From CAYQJV01 sp964417925 (GTDB taxonomy: Bacteria; Hydrothermota; Tepidihabitantia; B3-TA06; CAYQJV01): a DNA stretch of 49,325 nt. The notes beneath the pieces were generated by a model. It was not told where the DNA came from, did no database searches, and was given only the letters and a program-made list of their open reading frames with translations. The stretch covers positions 1 to 49,325 of the forward strand of contig CAYQJV010000008.1 in the NCBI GenBank assembly GCA_964417925.1. The letters are read 5' to 3'. Below, piece after piece: positions 24,053 to 32,362 of this stretch. Made by a program: the position numbers and the translations under genes. Every line of letters begins with the position of its first letter. Position 1 is the first letter of the stretch.

Positions 24053-25690
24053 ATGAAAAGAAAATACATATTTGTAACTGGTGGTGTGGTTTCCTCACTT
24101 GGTAAGGGAATAGCCACTGCGTCTATAGGACTTTTGTTAAAAAAAATGGGATATAAGGTGACTTTACAGAAGTTTGATCCCTATATAAATGTTGATCCAG
24201 GAACTATGAATCCATACCAGCATGGAGAAGTTTTTGTTACAGAAGATGGAGCAGAAACAGATCTGGATCTTGGTCATTATGAGAGATTCCTTGACCAAAA
24301 TTTATCAAAGTATAATAATTATACTACAGGTAAAATATACAATGCAGTTATAGAAAAAGAGCGAAGAGGGGATTTTCTTGGTGGTACAGTTCAGGTTGTT
24401 CCTCATATTACAGATGAAATAAAAGGAGCAATTATAGGACTTGCAAAAATGGAAAATGTAGATATTTTGATTGCGGAAATAGGTGGTACTGTAGGAGATA
24501 TTGAAGGTCAACCTTTTCTTGAAGCAATAAGGCAGATGAGCCTTGATTATGGGAAAGAAAATGTGCTTTATATTCATCTTACACTTGTTCCTTTTGTTAA
24601 GACTTCGGGAGAGTTTAAGACAAAACCGACTCAGCATAGTGTAAAAGAGTTAAGGTCTCTTGGAATTCAACCTGATATTATTTTATGCAGAAGTGAATCA
24701 AAGATTCCCCCAGCTGCTAAGGATAAAATTGCTCTTTTCTGTAGTGTGAAAAGAGAGGCAGTGATTGAAGCGAGGGATGTGGAGAATATATATGAAGTTC
24801 CTTTAATATTTTATGAACAGAAACTACATGAACTCATAGCAGACATGCTTTCATTAGAAAAAAGAGAACTGGATATTTCCAAATGGAGAGAGTTTGTAGA
24901 AAAAGCAAAGAATATAAAGGAAAAAATAGAAATTGCAATGGTTGGAAAGTACACAGGATTGAAGGATGCATACAAAAGCGTTATAGAAGCTGTTTATCAC
25001 GCTGCGGTTAAGAATGAGGTAAAAGTTTCTTTGCGCTGGATAGATTCTGAAAAACTTGAACAAGAATCTGTAGATGAAATTCTTTCAGGAGTTGCAGGAA
25101 TCTTAGTACCAGGAGGTTTTGGAAAAAGGGGGGTAGAAGGAAAGATAAAAGCCATAAACTATGCAAGGAAAAATAAAATTCCGTATTTAGGGTTATGCAT
25201 AGGATTGCAATGTGCTGTAATTGAGTTTGCAAGAAATGTGCTTGGATTTGCAAGAGCAAACAGTACTGAATTTGACCCTGATACTCCTCATCCTGTAATA
25301 GATATGCTTCCTGAGCAAAAGAAGATAAAGAATAAAGGAGGAACCATGAAGTTAGGAGCATATCCCTGTATTATAAAAAATGGAACTTTAGCTTTTAAAT
25401 GTTATGGTAAGAACAGTGTATTGGAAAGGCATAGACATAGATACGAGGTAAATCCAAAGTATCACTGGGCTCTTGAAGAAAAAGGAATGATAATCAGTGG
25501 AAGGTCTCCTGATGGAGTACTTGCAGAGATAATTGAACTTGAAGGGCATCCATTTTTTATAGCCACACAGTTTCATCCTGAGTTTAAATCAAGACCTCTG
25601 AATCCTCATCCTTTGTTTTTTAACTTTGTCAAAGAGGCAAAAAAGTATGCCAGGGTTAATTCTCTTGTTACTCTACATTCTTCCGATTGA
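24053..25690 (+). CDS. pyrG: CTP synthase
   Basis: A 545-residue, full-length CTP synthase converting UTP, ATP and glutamine to CTP. The synthetase domain starts KYIFVTGGVVSSLGKGIATA (P-loop) with DPYINVDPGTMNPYQHGEVF and the UTP/CTP-binding KTKPTQHSVKELRSLGI. The glutamine amidotransferase domain has GVEGKIKAINYAR, the nucleophile Cys in YLGLCIGLQ, and His/Glu in FHPEFKSRP. It probably heads a long operon: the next genes overlap each other down to rpoN. Confidence 0.97.
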   Translation: MKRKYIFVTGGVVSSLGKGIATASIGLLLKKMGYKVTLQKFDPYINVDPGTMNPYQHGEVFVTEDGAETDLDLGHYERFLDQNLSKYNNYTTGKIYNAVIEKERRGDFLGGTVQVVPHITDEIKGAIIGLAKMENVDILIAEIGGTVGDIEGQPFLEAIRQMSLDYGKENVLYIHLTLVPFVKTSGEFKTKPTQHSVKELRSLGIQPDIILCRSESKIPPAAKDKIALFCSVKREAVIEARDVENIYEVPLIFYEQKLHELIADMLSLEKRELDISKWREFVEKAKNIKEKIEIAMVGKYTGLKDAYKSVIEAVYHAAVKNEVKVSLRWIDSEKLEQESVDEILSGVAGILVPGGFGKRGVEGKIKAINYARKNKIPYLGLCIGLQCAVIEFARNVLGFARANSTEFDPDTPHPVIDMLPEQKKIKNKGGTMKLGAYPCIIKNGTLAFKCYGKNSVLERHRHRYEVNPKYHWALEEKGMIISGRSPDGVLAEIIELEGHPFFIATQFHPEFKSRPLNPHPLFFNFVKEAKKYARVNSLVTLHSSD

Positions 25691-26333
25691 TTTTTCTTTT
25701 TGGGTTGCAAAGATTCTTATTCTTATATATCTTTCTTTTTATCCTGAAATTTTTAAGAAAATAAAAAAAAGATTTGAAAAATTACAGCTAAAAGAATTTT
25801 CAAAAGTTTTATATGCGAATACCCTTGCCAAAAATCTTATTGTAATGTTACATCATAAAGAATTTGAAATTAAAAAAACAGATTTTGCTCTAAAAAGATT
25901 TATAGGAGTCTCTTTCCATTACGGCGTATGGGAACTCATTCCTCTATTTTTTAAAAACACTAAAAGCATAATCCTTATTCAACCTCAGAGATCACTTGTT
26001 TTGAATAAGTTTTTAAAATGGTGGAGAAGTAAAATACATGGCTTTTACACTTTTTCTTTGAAAGAGCTTTTAAAATATTTTAAAAAAGGATACAACATAG
26101 GTTTTATGCTTGAAGGAAGCAAGAGGATGTATAGGATAAAAAAGGATATTCCGTTTAAGGGCTATTTTTTAAATGCGATTCCCTATAAATTGCAAAAGAA
26201 GTATAATGAAAAACTATACTACCTTTTTGCAGAGTTTAAAAAAAGAGAAGTGATGCTTTCTATGTTAGATGAGAAAAAAGTAAAAGAAAAGTTTGATAAA
26301 AATCCTTATGAGTGGATAGCATGGGTAGATTGA
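25647..26333 (+). CDS. LpxL/HtrB-like acyltransferase, short form
   Basis: A protein of about 228 residues, shorter than the usual 290-310. I take ATG 25647 (MPGLILLLLYILP), which overlaps pyrG by 44 bp. One N-terminal membrane anchor, then HYGVWE (91-96), matching the H-x4-E catalytic motif of lysophospholipid/lipid A acyltransferases. LEGSKRMYRI fits the substrate-binding region, with E in place of the common R/D arrangement. Location before lptC- and lptA-like genes supports a role in outer-membrane lipid acylation at the inner membrane. Confidence 0.72.
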   Translation: MPGLILLLLYILPIDFSFWVAKILILIYLSFYPEIFKKIKKRFEKLQLKEFSKVLYANTLAKNLIVMLHHKEFEIKKTDFALKRFIGVSFHYGVWELIPLFFKNTKSIILIQPQRSLVLNKFLKWWRSKIHGFYTFSLKELLKYFKKGYNIGFMLEGSKRMYRIKKDIPFKGYFLNAIPYKLQKKYNEKLYYLFAEFKKREVMLSMLDEKKVKEKFDKNPYEWIAWVD

Positions 26334-26839
26334 TACTTGTATTTTTTATCTTCATGGTTTTTTGTAATGAAGAGAAAAAAGAGATGAAATTAAAAGAACT
26401 TCCCACACAGATTGTAGATGAGTTTTCAATGTGGGAATCTGTTTCAGGAAAGAAAAGGTATTTCATAAAAGGGAAAAAGGCATACTACTATGAGAAGACA
26501 AGTAAAATTCACCTTAAGGGTGTAGATATTGTTTTTTATAACGATAGAGAGAAAATGTCTTCCCATGTAATAGCAGATTCAGGAGTTATTGATACAAGAA
26601 AAGGAGATTTGCTTGCTATAGGAAATGTTTTAGTAATAACTCCGGATAGTACCTTTCTATACACAGATTCTATTGTATGGATTAATAGAAAAAAGGAGAT
26701 AATTACAGATGCTTATGTGAGGATAGTTTCAAAAACAGGAATGCTTCAGGGAAAAGGGCTTACTGCAGATGCAAATTTAATAAAAATAGAAATAAAAACT
26801 GAAATAAGTGGTACCACCCAGGTGGACATAGAAAAATGA
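26321..26839 (+). CDS. lptC: LptC-like LPS export protein
   Basis: A protein of about 172 residues. ATG 26321 gives a single N-terminal anchor (MGRLILVFFIFMVFC), which could also be a lipoprotein signal. The remainder fits LptC/OstA-fold beta-jellyroll repeats: GVDIVFYNDREKMSSHVIAD, then GDLLAIGNVLVITPDSTFLY, D.iv.w....k. Position between the acyltransferase and OstA-like genes with LptB following is the standard lpt order. It overlaps its upstream neighbour by 13 bp. Confidence 0.8.
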   Translation: MGRLILVFFIFMVFCNEEKKEMKLKELPTQIVDEFSMWESVSGKKRYFIKGKKAYYYEKTSKIHLKGVDIVFYNDREKMSSHVIADSGVIDTRKGDLLAIGNVLVITPDSTFLYTDSIVWINRKKEIITDAYVRIVSKTGMLQGKGLTADANLIKIEIKTEISGTTQVDIEK

Positions 26840-27699
26840 TGATGGTAATGGTAATGATTTTTAGTATTACATTCAGATCAGAAAGAATGGAAATAATAAA
26901 TATGGGAGGAAAAAGAATTACCCATCTTAAAGGAGATGTAGAAGTAAAGGGAAAGGATTTTACTATTTTTTCTGAAAGCGTTTTTTTTAACTCTGCAGAA
27001 AATACTATGGTTGCTAAGGATTCCCTTCTTATTATGGCACGAGATGTTCGTATTACTGCAGATTCTGTAGTTACGTGGATTAAAGAAAGTAAATCCGAGA
27101 TATTTGGGAATGTAAAACTTGATATTAATGGGAGCGAAATCTTTACTCATAGGTTGATTTATGATCATAGGAAAAACCTTGCCTATTTTCCAGATTCTTT
27201 TGTTATTTTTTATCCTAAAAAGGATGTTAAAATTTATGGAGTGGGTCTTGAATTTAATACAGGAAAAAAGAAAGGCATGATTCCTAATACTCCAAATGTT
27301 TCAAAAGGAGAAGAACTTAGCATCACGTGTGATACTATTTTTTTAGACGCTAATAAAAAGGTAATTGAAGGATATGGAAATGTGATTGTTCGTTCTAAGG
27401 AGTTTACAATAACTTTTGAAAGACTTGAATATTTTTACGAACAAGAGAAAGGGAAAGGATATGATGTATTTATTGCGAGCAGTGATGAATTGGTACAGGG
27501 AGATTCTTGTTTTTTTTATACAAAAAAAGAAGAGATGGAACATGTGAAGCTCTTGGGTGAGATAAAGGCATTTCATAAAGAAGATGAGAATGCAGGAGTA
27601 GAAATTTTCTCCTATAAGTTAGATGTAGATTTTAAAGATAATAAACCTTTTAAACTAACCTTTTCGGGTAGGCCTTATGGTACATATAAAACAAGATAG
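26836..27699 (+). CDS. lptA: LptA/OstA-family periplasmic protein
   Basis: A 287-residue protein with a short hydrophobic N-terminus (MMMVMVMIFSITF) acting as signal. Several OstA-like repeats: HLKGDVEVKGKDFTIFSES, ITADSVVTWIKESKSEIFGN, ITCDTIFLDANKKVIEGYGN. LptA-type proteins bridge the periplasm to carry LPS. At 287 residues it is larger than E. coli LptA (185), as in many Bacteroidetes-like lineages. Overlaps lptC (ATGA). Confidence 0.82.
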   Translation: MMMVMVMIFSITFRSERMEIINMGGKRITHLKGDVEVKGKDFTIFSESVFFNSAENTMVAKDSLLIMARDVRITADSVVTWIKESKSEIFGNVKLDINGSEIFTHRLIYDHRKNLAYFPDSFVIFYPKKDVKIYGVGLEFNTGKKKGMIPNTPNVSKGEELSITCDTIFLDANKKVIEGYGNVIVRSKEFTITFERLEYFYEQEKGKGYDVFIASSDELVQGDSCFFYTKKEEMEHVKLLGEIKAFHKEDENAGVEIFSYKLDVDFKDNKPFKLTFSGRPYGTYKTR

Positions 27700-28420
27700 G
27701 ATAGAATTGAGAACTGAAAAACTTTCCAAGAAATACGGAGGAAGATATGTGGTGAGAGATGTGGATATTGTATTGAAACAAGGAGAAGTAGTAGGACTTC
27801 TTGGACCCAATGGTGCAGGAAAAACTACCACCTTTGGAATGATAATGGGATTTATCTCTCCCGATAAGGGAAAGGTATTTTTAGGAAATTTTGATGTGAC
27901 ACAGCTTCCTGTATATAAAAGAGCAAGGCTTGGAATAGGTTACCTTTCTCAGGAACCCTCTATATTTAGAAAACTTACTGTGGAAGAGAATATAAAAGCA
28001 GTGTTAGAGATGAAAGGACTTCCAGAGAATGAAATAATAAAGATAACCGAGGAAGTGATAGAAAAACTTGAAATCAACCGGGTAAGAAAAGCCAAAGGAT
28101 ATACTCTTTCTGGAGGAGAGAGAAGAAGAGTGGAGATAGCAAGAGCTCTTGCAACCAGACCAAAGTTTTTACTTTTGGATGAGCCTTTTACAGGAATAGA
28201 TCCTATTGTAAGGGCAGAAATTCAGGATATAATAATTTCTTTAAAACAAGAAAATATAGGTATTTTAATTACAGACCACAATGTGCGAGAAACCCTTGAA
28301 ATTACTGATAGAGCTTATCTTATGTATGATTCTAAGATTCTTGTTTCTGGAACTTCTGATGAACTCGTTAATGATCCAGATGTAAGAAAATTATACCTTG
28401 GTGAGAGATTTAAGATATGA
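27677..28420 (+). CDS. lptB: LPS export ABC transporter ATPase LptB
   Basis: A 247-residue ABC ATPase: Walker A GPNGAGKTTT (44-53), Q-loop YLSQEPSIF, signature LSGGERRRVEIARAL, Walker B LLLDEPFTGIDP, switch TDHNVRETL, and the C-terminal LYLGERFKI, all LptB hallmarks. It powers LPS extraction from the inner membrane with LptF/LptG, which are not in the window. Overlaps lptA by 23 bp and rpoN by 4 bp, the conserved lptB-rpoN order. Confidence 0.95.
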   Translation: MVHIKQDRIELRTEKLSKKYGGRYVVRDVDIVLKQGEVVGLLGPNGAGKTTTFGMIMGFISPDKGKVFLGNFDVTQLPVYKRARLGIGYLSQEPSIFRKLTVEENIKAVLEMKGLPENEIIKITEEVIEKLEINRVRKAKGYTLSGGERRRVEIARALATRPKFLLLDEPFTGIDPIVRAEIQDIIISLKQENIGILITDHNVRETLEITDRAYLMYDSKILVSGTSDELVNDPDVRKLYLGERFKI

Positions 28421-29742
28421 CTCAAGAAGAAAGACATAAATTAAAAATTGAGTTTAAACAAATAATCACTCCCTCATTAGAAATGAGACTTAATTTGTTA
28501 CAGGCTCCTTTAATTTCTCTTGAGCAAATTATAACGCAATTTCTTGAAATCAATCCTGCATTAGAAATAGAAGAGAGTAAGGAAGATCAAGAAGTTATTG
28601 ACGAAACTATGCAAATTTTAAAGGATTATTGTCCATATTTCTTTGATGAGGAGGAAGAAAGAGAAGAGGTTGAAGGTAAGAGAGATAGAAGTTATATAAA
28701 AGACTTTCTTTCAATTAAGATAGCCAAAAGATTTTTTGGAGAAAAATACAAAATAGCAAAGGTGGTGCTTGAGAATTTGAATTCAAAAGGATTGTTGGAA
28801 GTATCGCCTAAGGAACTGGCAAAAAGGTATTCCTGGAGAGAAGAGAAGGTGAATGAGGTGATTGAAGAGATGAAAAGAATAGGTCCTCTTGGGGTTGCCG
28901 CTTCTTCTCCTCAGGAAGTTTTGCTTCTCAAGCTTAAAGAATCTGAATTTTCTGAAGATTCTCTTGAGTACCGTATAGTTAAAGAATGTTTTGATGAATT
29001 GAAGTCCCATAATTTTAAAGGGATTAAAGACAAACTTAAAAAATCAAGAGATGAAGTAATGGTCGCAGTGAGAAGAATTACAATGTTTTCTCCCTATCCC
29101 TTTATAGATACAGAGGAAAAAAATCCTCCTTTTGTAATACCTGATGTGATAATTAAGTGGAAAGAAGGGAGATATATTGCTTTACCCAATAGATGGAATA
29201 TTCCTAAGATAAAAATTTCTGCTGAATTAATGAATATTTTGAATAATAAAGAAAAGTACGATAAAGATACGATCTCTTTTGTTAAAAAGAGTATTTCTGA
29301 AGCTACGAGATTTATCAAGGCAATAAAGGAAAGAGAACAGACGATTGTGAAACTGGGTGAAATAATAGCAGAAAAGGAGGCCCCATTTTTTGAAGGAGAG
29401 CAAAGTTTCCCTTTAATTATAGATATTGAAGATGTAATTGCAAATCTTGGAATTTCCTTTTCTACCTTTTATCGTGCTGTTCACGAGAAATATGTTGATA
29501 CACCCAAAGGACTATTCCCAATGGGAATTTTCTTTTCTAAGAAAAAAACCCAAAAAGGAATTGAAAGTGCAATTAAAAATATTATAGATTCCGAGGACTC
29601 AATGAATCCATATACAGATGAGGAAATAGCAGAAAGACTTAGAGAGATGGGATTTGAAGTTTCTCGTAGAACTGTAGCGTCTTATAGAAAAAAATTAAAC
29701 ATTCCAGGCAGAGATAAAAGGTTTTACTTTAAGGGTTCGTGA
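28417..29742 (+). CDS. rpoN: RNA polymerase sigma-54 factor
   Basis: A 441-residue sigma-54. Region I is Gln/Leu-rich (LEMRLNLLQAPLISLEQII, FLEINPALE). The core-binding domain follows, and the C-terminus has the helix-turn-helix FEVSRRTVASYRKKLNIP including the RpoN box. It binds -24/-12 promoters and needs an AAA+ enhancer-binding activator. No -24/-12 element was convincing in the window. Its 3' end converges with the minus-strand gene at 29724 with a 19-bp overlap. Confidence 0.95.
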   Translation: MTQEERHKLKIEFKQIITPSLEMRLNLLQAPLISLEQIITQFLEINPALEIEESKEDQEVIDETMQILKDYCPYFFDEEEEREEVEGKRDRSYIKDFLSIKIAKRFFGEKYKIAKVVLENLNSKGLLEVSPKELAKRYSWREEKVNEVIEEMKRIGPLGVAASSPQEVLLLKLKESEFSEDSLEYRIVKECFDELKSHNFKGIKDKLKKSRDEVMVAVRRITMFSPYPFIDTEEKNPPFVIPDVIIKWKEGRYIALPNRWNIPKIKISAELMNILNNKEKYDKDTISFVKKSISEATRFIKAIKEREQTIVKLGEIIAEKEAPFFEGEQSFPLIIDIEDVIANLGISFSTFYRAVHEKYVDTPKGLFPMGIFFSKKKTQKGIESAIKNIIDSEDSMNPYTDEEIAERLREMGFEVSRRTVASYRKKLNIPGRDKRFYFKGS

Positions 29743-30251
29743 ATTCCGTGTTCAACGAGAATTCCAAATATTTCAGCATCTATTCTTTCTGCGAAAGAAG
29801 TTCCCAGTAAATCTTTTATAGTATTTTTTAGTTCTTTTACCTTCTCTTCAAAATCTTTTAAAGAGATTTCTCTTTGAGGTAATAAACTCTCAATTTGTGA
29901 GAACACAAAAGGTGGTAATGTCTCCTTTATATGATTCTTTACCAATATTAAAACAGATTCAGGTACGGTGCGTTTTTTCAAAAGTCTTTCAAACAGTTTT
30001 TCTTTTTCTTTAATTATGGTTTCTATATTATTCTTTTCTATTTTATCTATCAATCCGTATATTTTATTATCTTTTACCCATATTAATAGACTTTTATTTT
30101 CTCCTTCAAAAAAAATAATTTCTTCTGGGGATCTGTTGAGGTAACAATATGTTTCTTTTATAAGAAGAAGTATATGACCAATTAACTTCTCCGAGGTTTT
30201 TCTTGAAAAAGTTACAATCTTTTCCGATGAAACGACAAAACCGTCAATCAT
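29724..30251 (-). CDS. hypothetical protein, possible roadblock/LC7-like fold
   Basis: A 175-residue protein, last gene of the minus-strand set. N-terminal strand-helix pattern (MIDGFVVSSEKIVTFSRKTS ... LIGHILLLIKETYCYL) recalls roadblock/LC7 domains, which regulate small GTPases; the C-terminal half is helical and charged. Overlaps the gene before by 8 bp. Function unknown; the assignment is weak. Confidence 0.5.
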   Translation of the reverse strand: MIDGFVVSSEKIVTFSRKTSEKLIGHILLLIKETYCYLNRSPEEIIFFEGENKSLLIWVKDNKIYGLIDKIEKNNIETIIKEKEKLFERLLKKRTVPESVLILVKNHIKETLPPFVFSQIESLLPQREISLKDFEEKVKELKNTIKDLLGTSFAERIDAEIFGILVEHGIHEPLK

Positions 30252-30495
30252 TTTTACATTTTTTTATACATGTAATTACAGTTTCTTTTTCTTTCTTAAT
30301 CTCTATAATTTTGTCTTTTGTTTTCAAAAGAATTGTTTTAATTTTTCCTGTATCCAAGAATCTACTTATTACATCGGAGAGGGAGGCAAAAGTATAGCCT
30401 GTATGTTTGATTTCTTTTGCATGTTTTCCTTTTCCCTGAAGCATGGTGCCTGTATATCTGTCTTCTATGAGAAAGGTGATACACTCTTCATTCAT
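30244..30495 (-). CDS. small hypothetical protein
   Basis: An 83-residue protein with KHAKEIKHTGYTFASLSDVI and C-terminal Cys-Lys cluster (CIKKCKND). Start overlaps the stop of the gene before by 4 bp, and its own end overlaps the next gene by 8 bp. No domain recognised. Confidence 0.6.
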   Translation of the reverse strand: MNEECITFLIEDRYTGTMLQGKGKHAKEIKHTGYTFASLSDVISRFLDTGKIKTILLKTKDKIIEIKKEKETVITCIKKCKND

Positions 30496-31025
30496 ACGTT
30501 GATTACCTTTTCCATCTTTATTTTTGCAAGGGCATATCCAAAGTATTCTTCTGCTATACTATAAAGTTTCTCAAAAAAAATTGAAAATATACGGTTCAAT
30601 GTAGAAGGTGATAAAATTTTTTTATTATTCAATACTTGTTTGAGAATGGGAATTTCTTTTTCAACTATTTCATTTACTTTTTCTACCCAAAATTCTTTTG
30701 TACAAAGAGGTGAAGCGAAACCTTCCATAAATTTATCCAGAAGTTTCTTTTTTATTTCTATAATTTTTAGGCTTTCTTCAACTTTAAAAAGAAATCCCGT
30801 ATGCAATAGATAATGTAGAGATTGCCATGCTTTTTCCTCTTCAATTTTTGATTCTTTTACAACTTCCTCCGCTGTTTTTTCTCCATTACACAGGGATAAA
30901 ATTTTCCAGTCTTCTTTTCTAAATTTTATATTTTTTACTACCTCTATCTCAGAATTTTTCATAAGCTTAACATTTTTTATCTCCTCTATATTCTCTATTG
31001 CTGGATACTTTCTTTTATCCATCAT
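30492..31025 (-). CDS. winged-helix-like hypothetical protein
   Basis: A 177-residue protein. Residues about 38-82 (DWKILSLCNGEKTAEEVVKE and SLHYLLHTGFL) have the pattern of the DUF4388/PatA-type winged helix (ilslidG.rtv.eiv..s.l....v...l..L...GlI). The C-terminus is a helical bundle. Overlaps both neighbours by 4 bp. Proteins of this type often occur with roadblock and MglA-like GTPases, but no GTPase is here. Confidence 0.6.
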   Translation of the reverse strand: MMDKRKYPAIENIEEIKNVKLMKNSEIEVVKNIKFRKEDWKILSLCNGEKTAEEVVKESKIEEEKAWQSLHYLLHTGFLFKVEESLKIIEIKKKLLDKFMEGFASPLCTKEFWVEKVNEIVEKEIPILKQVLNNKKILSPSTLNRIFSIFFEKLYSIAEEYFGYALAKIKMEKVINV

Positions 31026-31549
31026 TTTTTCTTTAATATTTCTTTTAACACTGCAAAAGGCGATTCAGGAAGCTCTTTTTTACAGTTACATACCTTCTTA
31101 TTAAGATTTATACCACATATAGGGCATAACCCTTTGCAATTTTCTCTGCACAATGGAGCTATAGGTACTGAAAGTAATATAGCATCTCTTGCAGGTATAA
31201 GAAGATTAATCTCTGTTTGATAGTATTCTTCATCAAGTTCAAATTTTGAAAGTTCAACCGGTTCAACAGTCTTTGATGGTTTTCCTTTAATATAGGTTAT
31301 TTCAAAACTTTCATTAATTCTTTGTTTGAACTCTTCAAGGCATCGCGAACATTTTAATACTACTTCAGTTGTTACCCTCCCCTGAAGGATTACCTTTTCT
31401 CCTTTTTTAATTAATACAACGTCGTATTCTACCCATTTGGCAAGTTGTGGTTTATCAATTTCCATAATTTCAGGAGGAATATTGAACCTAAATCTGTTTT
31501 TTCCTTCTTTTAATTTTTCAACAACGATTATTAATTCTTCTTTTTTCAT
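31022..31549 (-). CDS. yceD: DUF177/YceD-family protein
   Basis: A 175-residue protein with the DUF177 core: VVLKCSRCLEEFKQRINESF, then LLIPARDAILLSVPIAPLC, and the zinc-binding end CKGLCPICGINLNKKVCNC. In E. coli the homologue is needed for 23S rRNA accumulation and lies next to rpmF. Here rpmF is absent and the gene sits between a lipoprotein and small proteins of unknown function. Overlaps both neighbours by 4 bp. Confidence 0.88.
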   Translation of the reverse strand: MKKEELIIVVEKLKEGKNRFRFNIPPEIMEIDKPQLAKWVEYDVVLIKKGEKVILQGRVTTEVVLKCSRCLEEFKQRINESFEITYIKGKPSKTVEPVELSKFELDEEYYQTEINLLIPARDAILLSVPIAPLCRENCKGLCPICGINLNKKVCNCKKELPESPFAVLKEILKKK

Positions 31550-32052
31550 GGTATCACATACATTTTAAGAGTTTCAAAACCTTTAAATTCACCTGTCTCA
31601 AAATCTACTGCTTTTTCTAAGTTCAGATCTACAGCTATCTTAATAGAATCATCCTGATTTAAAGTAATGTAGCTTACTGCTTCAGCCTCTACTGAAATGG
31701 GAGTAGGGAAAGTAATTTTTTCTATATCTCCATTTAGCTTTTTAATATCTATCTCAGTAAGAGTAAATCTTACTCCGCTGTACGTGGTGGCTTCTACTTC
31801 TTTATACCCGGTAAGAGAAATAAATCCAGAAAATCCTTTATTTACAACGATGTTTTCCCCAAGTTTCCAACTATACATTTCTTCTTCCCCGGATAAAAAA
31901 TAAAGAGAATCAATGTACAAGGTAACTCCTACAGATGTGGAGAACAAAGTTTCTGGATTATCATTAATTCCTATATCCACATAAGCAGTTTCTTGAATGT
32001 TTTCACAAGCAGATGTTGCAAGAATAAAAAAAACTATAAATATTTTTTTCAT
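31546..32052 (-). CDS. lipoprotein, DUF4382-like
   Basis: A 168-residue protein with lipobox ATSAC (residues 12-16) after MKKIFIVFFIL, and a ribosome binding site GGAGG. The mature part is beta-rich with IKIAVDLNLEKAVDFE near the end, similar to DUF4382-type lipoproteins. It follows tRNA-Thr by 25 bp on the same strand and probably shares its transcript. Confidence 0.7.
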   Translation of the reverse strand: MKKIFIVFFILATSACENIQETAYVDIGINDNPETLFSTSVGVTLYIDSLYFLSGEEEMYSWKLGENIVVNKGFSGFISLTGYKEVEATTYSGVRFTLTEIDIKKLNGDIEKITFPTPISVEAEAVSYITLNQDDSIKIAVDLNLEKAVDFETGEFKGFETLKMYVIP

Positions 32053-32076
32053 AATTTTCCTCCTTTAAAATTAAAA

Positions 32077-32148
32077 AGCCGGCGAGAGGATTTGAACCTC
32101 CGGCCTGCGGTTTACGAAACCGCTGCTCTACCCCTGAGCTACGCCGGC
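32077..32148 (-). tRNA. tRNA-Thr(CGU)
   Basis: Minus strand: acceptor GCCGGCG pairs with CGCCGGC; D arm GCTC..GAGC; anticodon stem GCGGT/ACCGC with loop TTCGTAA, anticodon CGT (reads ACG Thr); T arm CCGGAGG-TTCAAAT-CCTCTCG. 72 nt, no encoded CCA. Own promoter at 32162-32189. Confidence 0.93.
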
Positions 32149-32161
32149 AATCTCTTATTTA

Positions 32162-32189
32162 ATTATGCTCAATACTTCGAAGATGTCAA
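32162..32189 (-). promoter_or_regulatory. tRNA-Thr promoter (minus)
   Basis: Minus strand: TTGACA (32189-32184), 16-bp spacer, CATAAT (32167-32162), then 13 bases to the tRNA 5' end. Immediately upstream lies an AT-rich tandem repeat resembling an UP element. Confidence 0.75.
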
Positions 32190-32196
32190 GATTTTT

Positions 32197-32218
32197 AAAT
32201 TTAAATTAAATTTAAATT
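32197..32218. repeat. AT-rich tandem repeat, 2 x 11 bp
   Basis: AAATTTAAATT repeated twice without a gap. Placed just upstream of the tRNA -35 box, where it could act as an UP element for the RNA polymerase alpha subunit (inference). Confidence 0.6.
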
Positions 32219-32324
32219 ATGTGAAATAAAAAATTAAGTGAAGGAAAAAATGCCTTAGCAAAGTTAGAATTTTTATCTTTTTCTCTTCTAATTGCGAATT
32301 AGTTGCAATAAAAAGGAAGTTGTC

Positions 32325-32352
32325 TTGACAAATAATGTAAAAAATGTATAAT
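32325..32352 (+). promoter_or_regulatory. hydrogenase operon promoter
   Basis: TTGACA (32325-32330), 16-bp spacer, TATAAT (32347-32352): both perfect. Ten bases later comes the ATG of the first operon gene, with no ribosome binding site between. All 17 genes to 46766 follow without an internal gap larger than a few bases. Confidence 0.85.
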
Positions 32353-32362
32353 TTTTTATCTT

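Noticed and set aside
25008..25361. Minus-strand frame within pyrG
   Set aside because: Leu/Gln-rich shadow of the conserved amidotransferase domain.
28417..29742. Sigma-54 dependent promoters in the window
   Set aside because: No convincing GG-N10-GC element was found upstream of any gene start; all clear promoters are of sigma-70 type.
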